Below, piece by piece: positions 1 through 6,816 of a stretch of 12,659 nt of DNA (the first letter of the stretch is position 1; every line of letters starts with the position of its first letter). This DNA comes from Thermodesulfatator atlanticus (GTDB lineage Bacteria > Desulfobacterota > Thermodesulfobacteria > Thermodesulfobacteriales > Thermodesulfatatoraceae): positions 1 to 12,659 of the forward strand of contig DROK01000276.1 in NCBI GenBank assembly GCA_011321895.1, given 5' to 3'. Under the pieces are notes generated by a model. It was given only the letters and a program-made list of their open reading frames with translations, ran no database searches and had not been told where the DNA came from. A program made the translations under genes and the position numbers.

Positions 1-799
1 CGTTTTCTACGTGCCAGATAACCCAGCCGTCCAGTTCCTCGCGGGCCTTTATTTTGGCCCGTACCCAGAGGGCTTCTTTAAGTTCTTTTTCCATGGAAGG
101 AGAAAAACCGGAGAAAAGATAGTGTTTGGCCGTCCAGAAGGAGGGCAGACCGAAAAGATCAAGGAGGATGCCCTTGAATAAATTGGCCACTACTAACTCT
201 GCGGTAAGGGGGAGTACCTGGCGCACGTCCGCCCGTTTTACTTCAGCCCGTTCGGAGAGCCGGTTGAGGGCCAGGTTTTTCTCGGTCAAGGCCACGCATA
301 ACGGGTTGAAATCCACGGCCAACACCTCGGCGCCCAGATGGGCCAGGAGGAGGCTTAAGAGACCGGCCCCGCAGCCAAGATCTGCGGCCTTTTTAAAGGG
401 GCCAAACCGTTTCCAGAGGGTATAGATCCATTTGAGGGAAAGTTTGGTGGTGGGGTGGTTGCCGGAGCCGAAGACCACCCCGGGGTCAAAAACAAGCCCC
501 GGGCCCTCTTGCCAGACAGGCCTTAAAGTGACGTCCCCGATTTTTAAGGGCCCCACTTTCCTCCCCTCACCCCATTCGTCGTAGCTTACCTGGGCCGAGT
601 CTTCCAGTTTAAGCCCCAAATCTGTGGCCAGCTTTTCTACCAGGGCCTTTTTGTCCCGGTGAAAGAAAAGGATCGCCAGGTCGTCTTCTTCCCAGCACCC
701 GATGAAATCTTCGTCTTCTATGTGGTGGAGCGCCGGGTGCTGGCGGTCAAGGGAGTAGAGATAGAGTTTATCGTAGCGCTGGTGTTTGCCCCGTAGCAT
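1..799 (-). CDS. prmA: PrmA-type ribosomal protein L11 methyltransferase (partial, 3' end outside window)
   Basis: SAM-dependent protein methyltransferase of the PrmA family, which methylates ribosomal protein L11 in the cytoplasm. I translated the minus strand from the ATG at 799 and get 266 open codons to the window edge. Visible motifs are the PrmA signature DPGVVFGSGNHPTTK (about residues 105-119; the family has DPGxAFGTGxHPTT), the SAM-binding loop ADLGCGAGLLSLLLAHLGA (139-157), the acidic post-motif AVDFNP (161-166) and VVANLFKGIL (203-212), matching the family's ANI-type motif IV. The N-terminal substrate-recognition part (1-95) is diverged. The last visible residues (WVIWHVEN) resemble the end of the fold, so few codons are probably missing. 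An AGAGGA ribosome site lies about 9 bases upstream. It overlaps the 3' end of the M48 gene by 32 bases, which argues for co-transcription. The family is clear; the L11 target is inferred. Confidence 0.82.
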   Translation of the reverse strand, partial: MLRGKHQRYDKLYLYSLDRQHPALHHIEDEDFIGCWEEDDLAILFFHRDKKALVEKLATDLGLKLEDSAQVSYDEWGEGRKVGPLKIGDVTLRPVWQEGPGLVFDPGVVFGSGNHPTTKLSLKWIYTLWKRFGPFKKAADLGCGAGLLSLLLAHLGAEVLAVDFNPLCVALTEKNLALNRLSERAEVKRADVRQVLPLTAELVVANLFKGILLDLFGLPSFWTAKHYLFSGFSPSMEKELKEALWVRAKIKAREELDGWVIWHVEN

Positions 800-2552
800 G
801 GCAGAATTTCCTCTTTTGGCGTTGGTAGTAGGCAAGGTCCGGGTAAGGGTCAAGGTCGTCACGGGCCCGCTCTAAAGCCAAAATTTCGTAAAAACAGGCC
901 TTTTGAGGTGCTTCATTGGCCCAAAAGGCCTGAGCCAGGGTGTCCAGATGAACGGCGCAGAGTTTCCGGGCGGTAGCTTCAAGGGCCAGTTTAAGCCCCC
1001 TTTTGGGATCTCTCAAATCTTTCCTTTGGGTGGTGACCAGGAGCCAGGCCAGGTTGTTTACCAGTTCCGGGTCGTCCTTTTCCGCCAGGGCCTTCTGGTA
1101 CCATTTGAAGGCCTCTTTATCCCGCCCCATCTGGTAAGCCAAATCTCCCAGGGTTTTACACAGCTCAAAAGAAGGTAAGATGGCGTATTCCTTTAACAGG
1201 GTCCCGTACATTAGATTTAATTGAGCACGTTTTTCTATTTTCTCAACCGGAAGCCGGGTAAAAATAACGGCCAGAAAGAAAAAACTTCCCAGATAGATAA
1301 GCAACCAGCGGCGCACCTTACGGTGATGAGCCTCAACCAGCCGGGGATGGGCCTGAGCCTTTTCCAGGAAAGCTATCCTTTCGCGGAGGCTGAAATGGTG
1401 CCAGCTGGGTAGATCCTCGGTATTCCCTGAAAGGGCGGCGATCTTTTTAAAGGCCCTGATCAGGCCCTGAGCAGTGCCCAGACTTTCCAGACAATAGAGA
1501 TCGGCCTGACGTTCAAAATTACGCAAAAAGAAGCCCAAAAAGAAACGAAAATAGAGGACGACCGCCAAAAGGAGGCCCAGGGTAAAGAGGGCCTCCGGGA
1601 CCAGAAAGGTCTGGGACAAGGCGCCTATGAATTGAGGGTAAGGGAAATAGGCCAGCAGGGCCAGAAAGGCCGGGTAAAAGGAAAGATACATCAGCACACT
1701 GAATAAGACGAAAAAGAGGAGGAGCCAGGCCATATGGCGGTGTTTGAGGTGACCAACCTCGTGGGCTACCACGGAGAGGATCTCCGCCTCCTCCAGAGCA
1801 GCCAGCAGGCCGGTGGAGAGCAGGAGGTAACGGAAGCGAGGCAGGACCCCTATTACGCCTGCGGTAAGGAGTCTGCCACCGAAGGTCTCCCAGACGTAAA
1901 CCTCTTTTAGGCGGGCCCTTTCCCGGCTCAGGTAAGAAATGATCATGGTGCGCAGGTGGCTCTCTGGCAGGGGGCGGCATTCCCACGTCTTGACTGCTAT
2001 GGGGGCCATAAGAAAGATCAGGGCCCCCAAAAAGATGATCAGATAGAAGACCTCGCGGCCCGTTCCGCTAAAGGGTAAAAGGTGATCCAGGCCCCAGAAG
2101 ACCAGGCTGGCCAAAAACCAGGGGATTAGAAAGGGGAGGAGGAGTTTGAAATTGGCCCAGACATAGGCCGGGGGCGAGAGGTTGGCCAGAGGGCCGCGTT
2201 TTTCGTAAAGGGCAGAGAAAAACCAGATGATAAAAAAGTAGTGGAGAAAGAGACCAAGACCCAGGATATCCCTTAGAAAATCCGGCTGGTCAGGTAAAAG
2301 GGCCGGGACCGAAAGGCCGATTACGTCGCCAGCAAAGGCCAAGAAGGCCAACAATTTGAGGACGGCCTGGGTGCGTAAAAATTCCCGGGGGTTTCTTACC
2401 AGGCGTAGTCTTAAAAAAACGATTCCTACCAAAAAGATTTCTTTCAGGACAAAAAGGAAAAGGACTTCCTTAAGCGCAGGGGGCCTTTCTGCCGGCCATC
2501 CCGCAAAGAGTATCAGGGCCAGGATCAGGTAAATGGCGTCCGTGTATAACAC
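768..2552 (-). CDS. Membrane-embedded M48-family zinc metalloprotease with C-terminal TPR-like region
   Basis: Predicted integral-membrane zinc endopeptidase of peptidase family M48 (HtpX/Ste24 type), 594 residues. The N-terminal 190 residues hold about five or six hydrophobic segments. The zinc site is HEVGH at 264-268 (His264, Glu265, His268), and the third ligand is probably Glu347 in NFERQAD (345-351). Hydrophobic hairpins at about 275-300 and 318-342 lie between them, as in HtpX. WHHFSLRERIAFLEKA (384-399) matches the family's HPxxxxRI segment. Another hydrophobic segment lies near 418-435. The last 150 residues contain TPR-like helices (for example LGDLAYQMGRDKEAFKWYQKAL). HtpX-like quality control of membrane proteins is a reasonable inference; the substrate is unknown. 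The start is a GTG with no Shine-Dalgarno but with a perfect TATAAT 7 bases upstream, suggesting a leaderless mRNA. The upstream HDOD gene ends 39 bases before it. Confidence 0.85.
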   Translation of the reverse strand: MLYTDAIYLILALILFAGWPAERPPALKEVLFLFVLKEIFLVGIVFLRLRLVRNPREFLRTQAVLKLLAFLAFAGDVIGLSVPALLPDQPDFLRDILGLGLFLHYFFIIWFFSALYEKRGPLANLSPPAYVWANFKLLLPFLIPWFLASLVFWGLDHLLPFSGTGREVFYLIIFLGALIFLMAPIAVKTWECRPLPESHLRTMIISYLSRERARLKEVYVWETFGGRLLTAGVIGVLPRFRYLLLSTGLLAALEEAEILSVVAHEVGHLKHRHMAWLLLFFVLFSVLMYLSFYPAFLALLAYFPYPQFIGALSQTFLVPEALFTLGLLLAVVLYFRFFLGFFLRNFERQADLYCLESLGTAQGLIRAFKKIAALSGNTEDLPSWHHFSLRERIAFLEKAQAHPRLVEAHHRKVRRWLLIYLGSFFFLAVIFTRLPVEKIEKRAQLNLMYGTLLKEYAILPSFELCKTLGDLAYQMGRDKEAFKWYQKALAEKDDPELVNNLAWLLVTTQRKDLRDPKRGLKLALEATARKLCAVHLDTLAQAFWANEAPQKACFYEILALERARDDLDPYPDLAYYQRQKRKFCHATGQTPALR

Positions 2553-2559
2553 GGGGGCG

Positions 2560-2565
2560 ATTATA
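2560..2565 (-). promoter_or_regulatory. Consensus -10 box (TATAAT) for the M48 gene, implying a leaderless transcript
   Basis: In the 39-base gap between the HDOD stop and the GTG of the protease gene, the minus strand has a perfect TATAAT. Only seven bases (CGCCCCC) separate it from the GTG, so a sigma-70 transcript would start on or next to the start codon. The -35 region at 17-base spacing is poor (TTCGCT). No ribosome-binding site is present. The perfect hexamer in so short a gap is what supports the call. Confidence 0.45.
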
Positions 2566-2591
2566 ACGGGAAGCCGCCCCTAAGCGAAGGC

Positions 2592-3506
2592 CTAAATTAC
2601 GTTAGACCAGGCCTCGCTGATACTTTCCTTTACAAAGCTCAGGTGTTCGATGATGGTCTGGTAAAGGTCTTCGGAAAGCCCCAGTTTGAGGAGGAGGGGG
2701 CCTGGCTCCCCGGTCTGCCCTCCAGGTAACCTGGCCAGCCTCAGGTTGTGTACTATAAGATCTGCCAGCTTAATGACGGCGGGTTCAAAAAGGAATTTTT
2801 CCTTATAAAAGGGGTTGTGGTGAAAACGGGCCACCAGGACAAATTTTTCCGGAAGCCCCCAGCGCTTAAGGAGCCACCGCCCCATCCAGGTATGGGCCAG
2901 ACCGGCTTCCATTTCTTCCGCCAGGAGCTGGCGCCCGCTTTTTTCCTGCTGGGCCAGAATCTCTTCAAACCTTTCCGGAAAGAGGTGTAAGAGCAATAAC
3001 CGGCCTATGTCGTGCAATAACCCCAAGGTAAAAAAGAATTCTTCGTCTTCTACGTCCAGGGCCTGGGCGATCACCCGGGCGGTTATCCCCGTGGCGATGG
3101 CGTGGAGCCAGAATTCTTTGACGTCAAAGTTTCGGACGCTTTTAAGGGGTTTGAAGACGCTAAAGACGCAAATGCTGAAGGCGATTTCACTTACTTCGCG
3201 AAAACCCAGGAGGACGATGGCCCTCTCCAGGGTGTTAATCTCTTTCTGAGAGGAGATATAAGCCGAGTTGGCCACCGCAAGGATTTTGCTGGTAAGGGCC
3301 TGGTCGTAGCGAATGATCTCTTCCAGTTCGTTAACGTCCGGTTCACCAGAAAGCAGGTCAAGCAAGCGGTAAGCTATCTTGGGCAGCGTGGGAAGCTTTT
3401 TGACTTCCAGGATCTTGTTGTGCGGGCTTCGTAAATGAGCCATATCATATATTTCGGCTTTATTTCTTTCTTTTTTAGAGGTTATTTCCGCCCGGCCCTC
3501 AATCAT
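2592..3506 (-). CDS. HDOD-domain signalling protein
   Basis: 304-residue soluble protein with an HDOD domain spanning about residues 30-260. HDOD is a diverged relative of the HD phosphohydrolase fold, found in bacterial signalling proteins often tied to c-di-GMP, motility or stress. Typical segments are LPTLPKIAYRLLDLL (38-52), DQALTSKILAVANSAY (68-83), the IVLLGFREV helix (97-105), WLHAIATG (133-140), LLHDIGRLLLLHLFPE (163-178) and a late HTWMGRWLLKRWGLP segment. His165-Asp166 are present, but HDOD proteins generally lack the full metal site, so catalysis should not be assumed. No GGDEF, EAL or receiver domain is attached. The start is set by AAAGGAGGG (3519-3511) about five bases before the ATG. 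It lies 30 bases downstream of the DUF488 gene, probably in one unit. Its role here is unknown; fli genes lie in the same window, but not next to it. Confidence 0.85.
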   Translation of the reverse strand: MIEGRAEITSKKERNKAEIYDMAHLRSPHNKILEVKKLPTLPKIAYRLLDLLSGEPDVNELEEIIRYDQALTSKILAVANSAYISSQKEINTLERAIVLLGFREVSEIAFSICVFSVFKPLKSVRNFDVKEFWLHAIATGITARVIAQALDVEDEEFFFTLGLLHDIGRLLLLHLFPERFEEILAQQEKSGRQLLAEEMEAGLAHTWMGRWLLKRWGLPEKFVLVARFHHNPFYKEKFLFEPAVIKLADLIVHNLRLARLPGGQTGEPGPLLLKLGLSEDLYQTIIEHLSFVKESISEAWSNVI

Positions 3507-3536
3507 GCTTCCCTCCTTTGGCCTTCATATCGGTCC

Positions 3537-4013
3537 TTATAAGGGGAACATTAATTTCGGACGGATTTGTTTCTTCGGGCACCAAACCTTCCCCGGCTCA
3601 ATGATATGGCGTACCTCCACCCCTTGTTCGGCCAATTTCTGGCTGATAAAGCGACGGTGACAGCGCCAGGGGAACCTTTCGGCACAGATGATTACGCTCG
3701 GGGCTTTTTGCGCCAGTGCGAGCAATTTTTCAAGGCCCTCCTTAAAGGCTTCGGTCTTTACGTAATTTTCGTATCCCTCCCGCCTAAAACCGCCAAGTTC
3801 CGGCCCCAGCCAGTGGTAGGCGATCTGGTGTTGGGCCAGTACTTTGGCCAGCTGATTCTGGGCAAAATGGGGAAACCGCTTGCTTTGGGGAAAGGAGCGG
3901 ACATCGATCACCTGTTTGAGGCCAAATTGTTTCAAAATGGCCAGGAATTCTTCAAGGGTCCGGTTGCTGGTCCCGAGGGTGTAAATGATTTTAAGGTCTT
4001 GTCTTTGACCCAT
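3537..4013 (-). CDS. DUF488 family protein
   Basis: 158-residue protein of the DUF488 family, whose biochemical role is not established. Family hallmarks are TLGTSNRTLEEFL near the N-terminus, DVRSFPQSKRFPHF, LGPELGG in the middle, and the C-terminal cysteine/histidine motif ICAERFPWRCHRRFIS, which suggests a metal or active site. Length is normal. The ATG at 4013 is the first possible start, because an in-frame TAG lies just upstream. No convincing Shine-Dalgarno precedes it; a TAAGAT hexamer ends eight bases before the ATG, so it may also be leaderless (weak). It is divergent from the FmdB-type gene, with 47 bases between start codons, and is followed by the HDOD gene. Confidence 0.85.
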   Translation of the reverse strand: MGQRQDLKIIYTLGTSNRTLEEFLAILKQFGLKQVIDVRSFPQSKRFPHFAQNQLAKVLAQHQIAYHWLGPELGGFRREGYENYVKTEAFKEGLEKLLALAQKAPSVIICAERFPWRCHRRFISQKLAEQGVEVRHIIEPGKVWCPKKQIRPKLMFPL

Positions 4014-4033
4014 TTTGGCCTATCTTATCTAAG
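4005..4033 (+). promoter_or_regulatory. Candidate sigma-70 promoter for the FmdB-type gene
   Basis: TTGACC (4005-4010) is followed after exactly 17 bases by TCTAAG (4028-4033). These match the -35 and -10 consensus at 5/6 and 4/6. Transcription would start near 4040, leaving a leader of about 20 bases with the GGGAGGGG ribosome site in front of the ATG at 4061. The -35 lies inside the first codons of the divergent DUF488 gene. Short-motif match only. Confidence 0.35.
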
Positions 4034-4060
4034 ACAAATCCTGAAAGGGAGGGGAATTTT

Positions 4061-4282
4061 ATGCCCATATATGAGTTCGTGTGTAAAGATTGCCGGGCCA
4101 CCTTCGAAAGCCTGTGCTTTTCCCAGCGGGACTTAGAAGAGGTACGCTGTCCCCGGTGTGGCTCCAAAAAGGTAAGCAAACTCCTTTCCACCTTTAGCAG
4201 CAGATTGGGGTTTGGTTCTCCCGGGTTTGGGGGCTTTGGGCAGAGTTCCTGTGGCGGCGGCTCCGGGTTCGGGTTTGGTTGA
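4061..4282 (+). CDS. FmdB-family zinc-ribbon regulatory protein
   Basis: 73-residue protein of the FmdB putative regulatory family. The N-terminal zinc ribbon is complete: MPIYEFVCKDC gives Cys8 and Cys11, VRCPRCG gives Cys30 and Cys33. The tail is glycine/serine/phenylalanine-rich (GFGSPGFGGFGQSSCGGGSGFGFG-like), as in many family members. Named after a protein encoded beside formamidase genes; the molecular function is not settled, and no amidase gene is present here. A strong GGGAGGGG ribosome site precedes the ATG. It is closed by an intrinsic terminator about 40 bases after the stop. Confidence 0.85.
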   Translation: MPIYEFVCKDCRATFESLCFSQRDLEEVRCPRCGSKKVSKLLSTFSSRLGFGSPGFGGFGQSSCGGGSGFGFG

Positions 4283-4292
4283 GCTTAAGCGC

Positions 4293-4311
4293 GGCTGCTA
4301 GTTAAGCAGCC
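4293..4311 (+). repeat. Inverted repeat / small hairpin between fmdB-type gene and terminator
   Basis: GGCTGC (4293-4298) pairs perfectly with GCAGCC (4306-4311) around a 7-base loop. It has no T-run, so it is not a terminator itself. It stands nine bases before the terminator hairpin, and the hexamer TTAAGC occurs both before it and within it. Function unknown; possibly part of an attenuator or RNA-stability element. Confidence 0.4.
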
Positions 4312-4320
4312 AGATGAACC

Positions 4321-4344
4321 AAACGGGCCAAGGCCCGTTTTTTT
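4321..4344 (+). terminator. Rho-independent terminator directly abutting the dedA start codon
   Basis: AAACGGGC (4321-4328) pairs with GCCCGTTT (4333-4340) around a CAAG loop, and the T-run continues through 4344. The next base is the A of the dedA ATG. It should end transcription of the fmdB-type gene. For any transcript reading into dedA, the hairpin occupies the place of the ribosome-binding site. Confidence 0.8.
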
Positions 4345-4968
4345 ATGTTTGCCAAGATAATCAATTTTTTATTGGCGATTACCAGCCACTTAGGTTACCC
4401 GGGCATCATTATCCTGATGGCCCTGGAGTCCTCCTTCTTCCCTTTCCCGAGCGAGGTAGTGATCCCTCCGGCGGCTTATCTCGCTTCCAAGGGGGAATTT
4501 AACATCTGGTGGGTGATCGCCTCCGGGGTCCTGGGTAGCCTTCTGGGCGCCTGGTTTAATTATTTTTTGGCCCTGCGGCTGGGGCGGCCCATGCTGGCCA
4601 GGCTGATTATCCGTTACGGCAAATTTTTTCTCCTTCCCCCTGATACCCTGGTGAAAGTGGAACGCTTTTTTGAACGCCACGGACATATCAGTACCTTTAT
4701 AGGCCGTCTGCTCCCGGGCATCAGGCAATACATAAGTCTGCCGGCGGGGCTTGGGCGGATGAATTTCTGGCTCTTTACCTTTTATACCGCTCTGGGGGCG
4801 GGGATCTGGGTCACCGTGTTGGCGGCGGCTGGTTATCTCATCGGGGCCAACGAGGCCCTGCTCAAGGCCTGGTTGAGACGGGGTTCCGTCCTCTTAATCC
4901 TTTTTTCCGTGATGGTGGTCACGGTTTATCTATATTTTTACCGCCGGAAACGGGCCCGTTCTTTTTGA
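4345..4968 (+). CDS. DedA-family membrane protein
   Basis: 207-residue integral-membrane protein of the DedA (SNARE-associated/VTT domain) family. Family members are involved in membrane lipid homeostasis, and several act as undecaprenyl-phosphate or phospholipid translocases. Visible family signs are [32 protein letters not shown] (start of the core, with the conserved Glu and Pro residues), then [22 protein letters not shown], the conserved GRxxPxxR motif. Four or more hydrophobic segments are spread along the protein, ending in a basic tail (YRRKRARSF). An in-frame TGA at 4315 makes the ATG at 4345 the only ATG start. It has no Shine-Dalgarno because it follows the terminator T-run immediately; a TTG at 4369 is possible but also lacks one. 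The 3' end overlaps the convergent siroheme decarboxylase gene by 50 bases. Confidence 0.88.
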   Translation: MFAKIINFLLAITSHLGYPGIIILMALESSFFPFPSEVVIPPAAYLASKGEFNIWWVIASGVLGSLLGAWFNYFLALRLGRPMLARLIIRYGKFFLLPPDTLVKVERFFERHGHISTFIGRLLPGIRQYISLPAGLGRMNFWLFTFYTALGAGIWVTVLAAAGYLIGANEALLKAWLRRGSVLLILFSVMVVTVYLYFYRRKRARSF

Positions 4969-5410
4969 GCCGGAAAAAGGCCCTGAGTTTGAACTTCTTT
5001 TCCGCCGGGAAATGGCGTGGACGGAGGCCGGTTTCTGCCTCTATTTCCCTTAAAATCCTCTCCACCGCTTCGAAATCTTTGGCCACCAGGGTGAACCAGA
5101 TATTGAACCTGTGTCTTCTCAGGTAACAATGGGTTACTTCCGGCCGCGCGGCTATCCGTTGGGCCAGCTGTTCCTTCTTTTCTTCAGGGGCGGCTACGGC
5201 GCAAAGGGTGGTGACAAAGCCGATCCGGCGGGAATCAATACTGGCCCCGAAATGGCGAAGAACGCCCTTTTCTTTCAAATTTTTGAGGCGGCAGAGCAGC
5301 TCTTGTTCAGGAATCCCCAGCTCTGCCGCCAGGGTCTCAAAAGGTCGCGGGGTTAAAGGGAAGTTATCCTGAATCCTTTCCAGGATTTGACGGTCAATTT
5401 CTTCTAACAT
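4919..5410 (-). CDS. Siroheme decarboxylase subunit (AhbA/AhbB family, Lrp/AsnC fold)
   Basis: 163-residue protein with an Lrp/AsnC-like fold: N-terminal winged helix ([27 protein letters not shown], about 6-32, through the [17 protein letters not shown] segment) and a C-terminal ligand domain. Distinguishing signs of siroheme decarboxylase rather than a regulator are the FPLTPRPF segment, the [13 protein letters not shown] strand, and [17 protein letters not shown] (92-108; the family has HNYxRxHxYNxWFT), which supplies His/Arg residues at the active site. The enzyme decarboxylates sirohaem to didecarboxysirohaem in the alternative haem pathway. It normally works as an AhbA-AhbB pair; only one member is here and I cannot say which. 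Start and greA stop share TAATG, so translation is probably coupled. The last 15 or so residues are encoded in the overlap with dedA and may be a lineage-specific tail. Confidence 0.8.
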   Translation of the reverse strand: MLEEIDRQILERIQDNFPLTPRPFETLAAELGIPEQELLCRLKNLKEKGVLRHFGASIDSRRIGFVTTLCAVAAPEEKKEQLAQRIAARPEVTHCYLRRHRFNIWFTLVAKDFEAVERILREIEAETGLRPRHFPAEKKFKLRAFFRLKKNGPVSGGKNIDKP

Positions 5411-5880
5411 TAGACTTCGATCTTTATGATTTCAAAGACACGCAGGCCTTTGGGAGTCTGAACCTCTACCTCGTCTCCTTCTTCCTTGCCTATAAGGGCC
5501 CGTCCGATGGGGGAAGTAACGGAAATGCGCCCCTTTTCCACGTCTGATTCAAAAGGGCCTACCAGCTGGTAGGTCACCTCCTCGTCGGTATCCAGGTCAA
5601 GCAGCGTCACTTTGACCCCAAATTGCACCCGGGAAGGGGCCTTTTTGGGGATATCCACCACTTCGGCCCGGGCCAAGCGGTCCGAAAGTTCCTGGATACG
5701 CCCCTCGATGTGGGCCTGTTTTTCTTTGGCCGCCTGATACTCGGCGTTTTCTGAAATGTCACCGTGGGCACGGGCCTCTTCGATGGCTTTAATGATCTTT
5801 TGACGCTCCGTGGTCTGGAGTCTACGCAATTCTTCCCGCAAGGCCTCGTAACCTTGGCGCGTCATGGGGATCCTTTCCAT
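5410..5880 (-). CDS. greA: Transcription elongation factor GreA
   Basis: 156-residue GreA, which enters the RNA polymerase secondary channel and stimulates cleavage of backtracked transcripts. The N-terminal coiled coil carries the acidic tip in the conserved GDISENAEYQAAKEKQ segment. The C-terminal FKBP-like domain includes SPIGRALIGKEEGDEVEVQTPKG, a family signature. The ATG at 5880 is chosen over the in-frame GTG at 5895 because GGAGG (5891-5887) lies six bases before it and would be inside the longer version; the protein then has the usual length. Only about 30 bases separate the start from the upstream terminator, so the promoter is either within the terminator region or expression depends on readthrough. 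It is coupled to the siroheme decarboxylase gene through TAATG. Confidence 0.95.
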   Translation of the reverse strand: MERIPMTRQGYEALREELRRLQTTERQKIIKAIEEARAHGDISENAEYQAAKEKQAHIEGRIQELSDRLARAEVVDIPKKAPSRVQFGVKVTLLDLDTDEEVTYQLVGPFESDVEKGRISVTSPIGRALIGKEEGDEVEVQTPKGLRVFEIIKIEV

Positions 5881-5906
5881 ACCCAACCTCCACACACTGC
5901 GTTAAT

Positions 5907-5937
5907 AAAAAAACACCGCACGTAAAGTGTGCGGTGT
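5907..5937 (-). terminator. Rho-independent terminator after ubiA
   Basis: On the minus strand, ACACCGCAC (5937-5929) pairs with GTGCGGTGT (5921-5913), a perfect 9-base-pair stem with a 7-base loop (ACTTTAC), followed by a run of T (5912-5907). It stands just after the ubiA stop and ends the deoC/rnhA-ubiX-ubiA unit before greA. On the plus strand the stem is followed by ATGTTTT, so it is mainly one-directional. Confidence 0.9.
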
Positions 5938-5961
5938 ATGTTTTATCGTCTGAAAGAAATT

Positions 5962-6816
5962 TTACTTAAAGAACAAGGCCAAAGCTGTGGCTAAAAATAA
6001 TACCACACTTATCGCCCCGTTAAAGGTAAAAAACGAAAGATCGAGCCGGGAAAGATCGTGGGGACTGATGACCACCCGCTGGGCCACAAAAAGACCCAGG
6101 GTGATAAGCAGCCCTAAGTAATAGATAAGGCCAAGGCCGGCCATCTTTCCTACCGCGGCGAAGAGCAAAAAGGCCAGGGTGTGAAAAAGGGCCGAGATCA
6201 GAAAGGCCTTTTTGCGCCCGTAGCGGGCCGGAATGGAATGAAGGCCCCGCCGGCGGTCGAATTCTTCGTCCAGACAGGCGTAAAGGATATCAAAGCCCGC
6301 TACCCAAAAAAGGACCCCCAGACAGAGGAACAAGGGGGTCTTCTCAAAAGAAGGTTTTACCGCGATCCAGCCAGCCAGAGGGGAAAGGCCTATGGCCAGC
6401 CCCAGAAAGAGGTGACAGAGGGCCGTAAAACGTTTGGTGTAAGAATAGGCCAGGATAACGAAAAGGGCGACCGGGGCCAGTTTGAAAGAAAGGGGGTTAA
6501 GGGCCCAGGCGCAAAGGAAAAAGAGGAGCACTGAGACGATAAAAAATAACCAGGCCTCTTTTAATTTGACCGCCCCGGTTACCAGGGGCCGGGTGCGTGT
6601 GCGGGGGTTTTCGGCGTCAAAGGGCAGGTCCACGATGCGGTTAAAGGTCATGGCTGCGGTCCGGGCCCCCACCATGGCGCCCAGAATGAGAAGACATTTT
6701 TTGAGGGGAGGTACCCCTTCTGCAGCCAGGAAGGCCCCGGTGTAGGCAAAAGGGAGGGCAAAGATGGTGTGCTCAAACTTTATCATTTCTAGCAAAATTT
6801 TGAGTTTCCGCCACAT
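5962..6816 (-). CDS. ubiA: UbiA-family polyprenyltransferase (4-hydroxybenzoate/MqnP-type)
   Basis: 284-residue membrane prenyltransferase that joins a polyprenyl diphosphate to an aromatic acid in quinone synthesis. The first Mg-binding motif is NRIVDLPFDAENPRT (59-73, with Asp63, Asp67, Asn70). The second is DILYACLDEEFDRRRGLHSIPARYG (176-200, with Asp183 and Asp187). These sequences, especially DEEFDRRxGLHSIP, are typical of the 4-hydroxybenzoate group and of MqnP of the futalosine menaquinone pathway. About eight hydrophobic helices are visible. The ATG follows the ubiX stop without a gap (TAAATG), with GAGGA upstream. In an anaerobe of the inferred type, menaquinone via futalosine is more likely than ubiquinone, but no mqnA-D gene is present to prove it. 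A terminator follows. Confidence 0.88.
   Translation of the reverse strand: MWRKLKILLEMIKFEHTIFALPFAYTGAFLAAEGVPPLKKCLLILGAMVGARTAAMTFNRIVDLPFDAENPRTRTRPLVTGAVKLKEAWLFFIVSVLLFFLCAWALNPLSFKLAPVALFVILAYSYTKRFTALCHLFLGLAIGLSPLAGWIAVKPSFEKTPLFLCLGVLFWVAGFDILYACLDEEFDRRRGLHSIPARYGRKKAFLISALFHTLAFLLFAAVGKMAGLGLIYYLGLLITLGLFVAQRVVISPHDLSRLDLSFFTFNGAISVVLFLATALALFFK

Noticed and set aside
126..425. 99-codon open frame antisense to prmA
   Set aside because: Arg/Ser/Ala-rich translation typical of an antisense shadow; prmA motifs are on the other strand.
1519..1986. 155-codon open frame inside the M48 gene, same strand, different frame
   Set aside because: Pro/Gly/Leu-rich translation with no family likeness, fully inside a well-supported gene.
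3567..4136. 189-codon open frame antisense to the DUF488 gene
   Set aside because: The opposite strand holds clear DUF488 motifs and the fmdB-type gene with a ribosome site; this frame has no recognisable motif.
4949..4960. Palindrome AACGGGCCCGTT at the end of dedA as a bidirectional terminator
   Set aside because: No room for a loop beyond a four-pair stem; only a short T-run follows on one side, so a functional hairpin is unlikely.
5881..5895. GreA start at GTG 5895
   Set aside because: It would place the GGAGG ribosome site inside the gene; ATG 5880 gives the normal GreA N-terminus.
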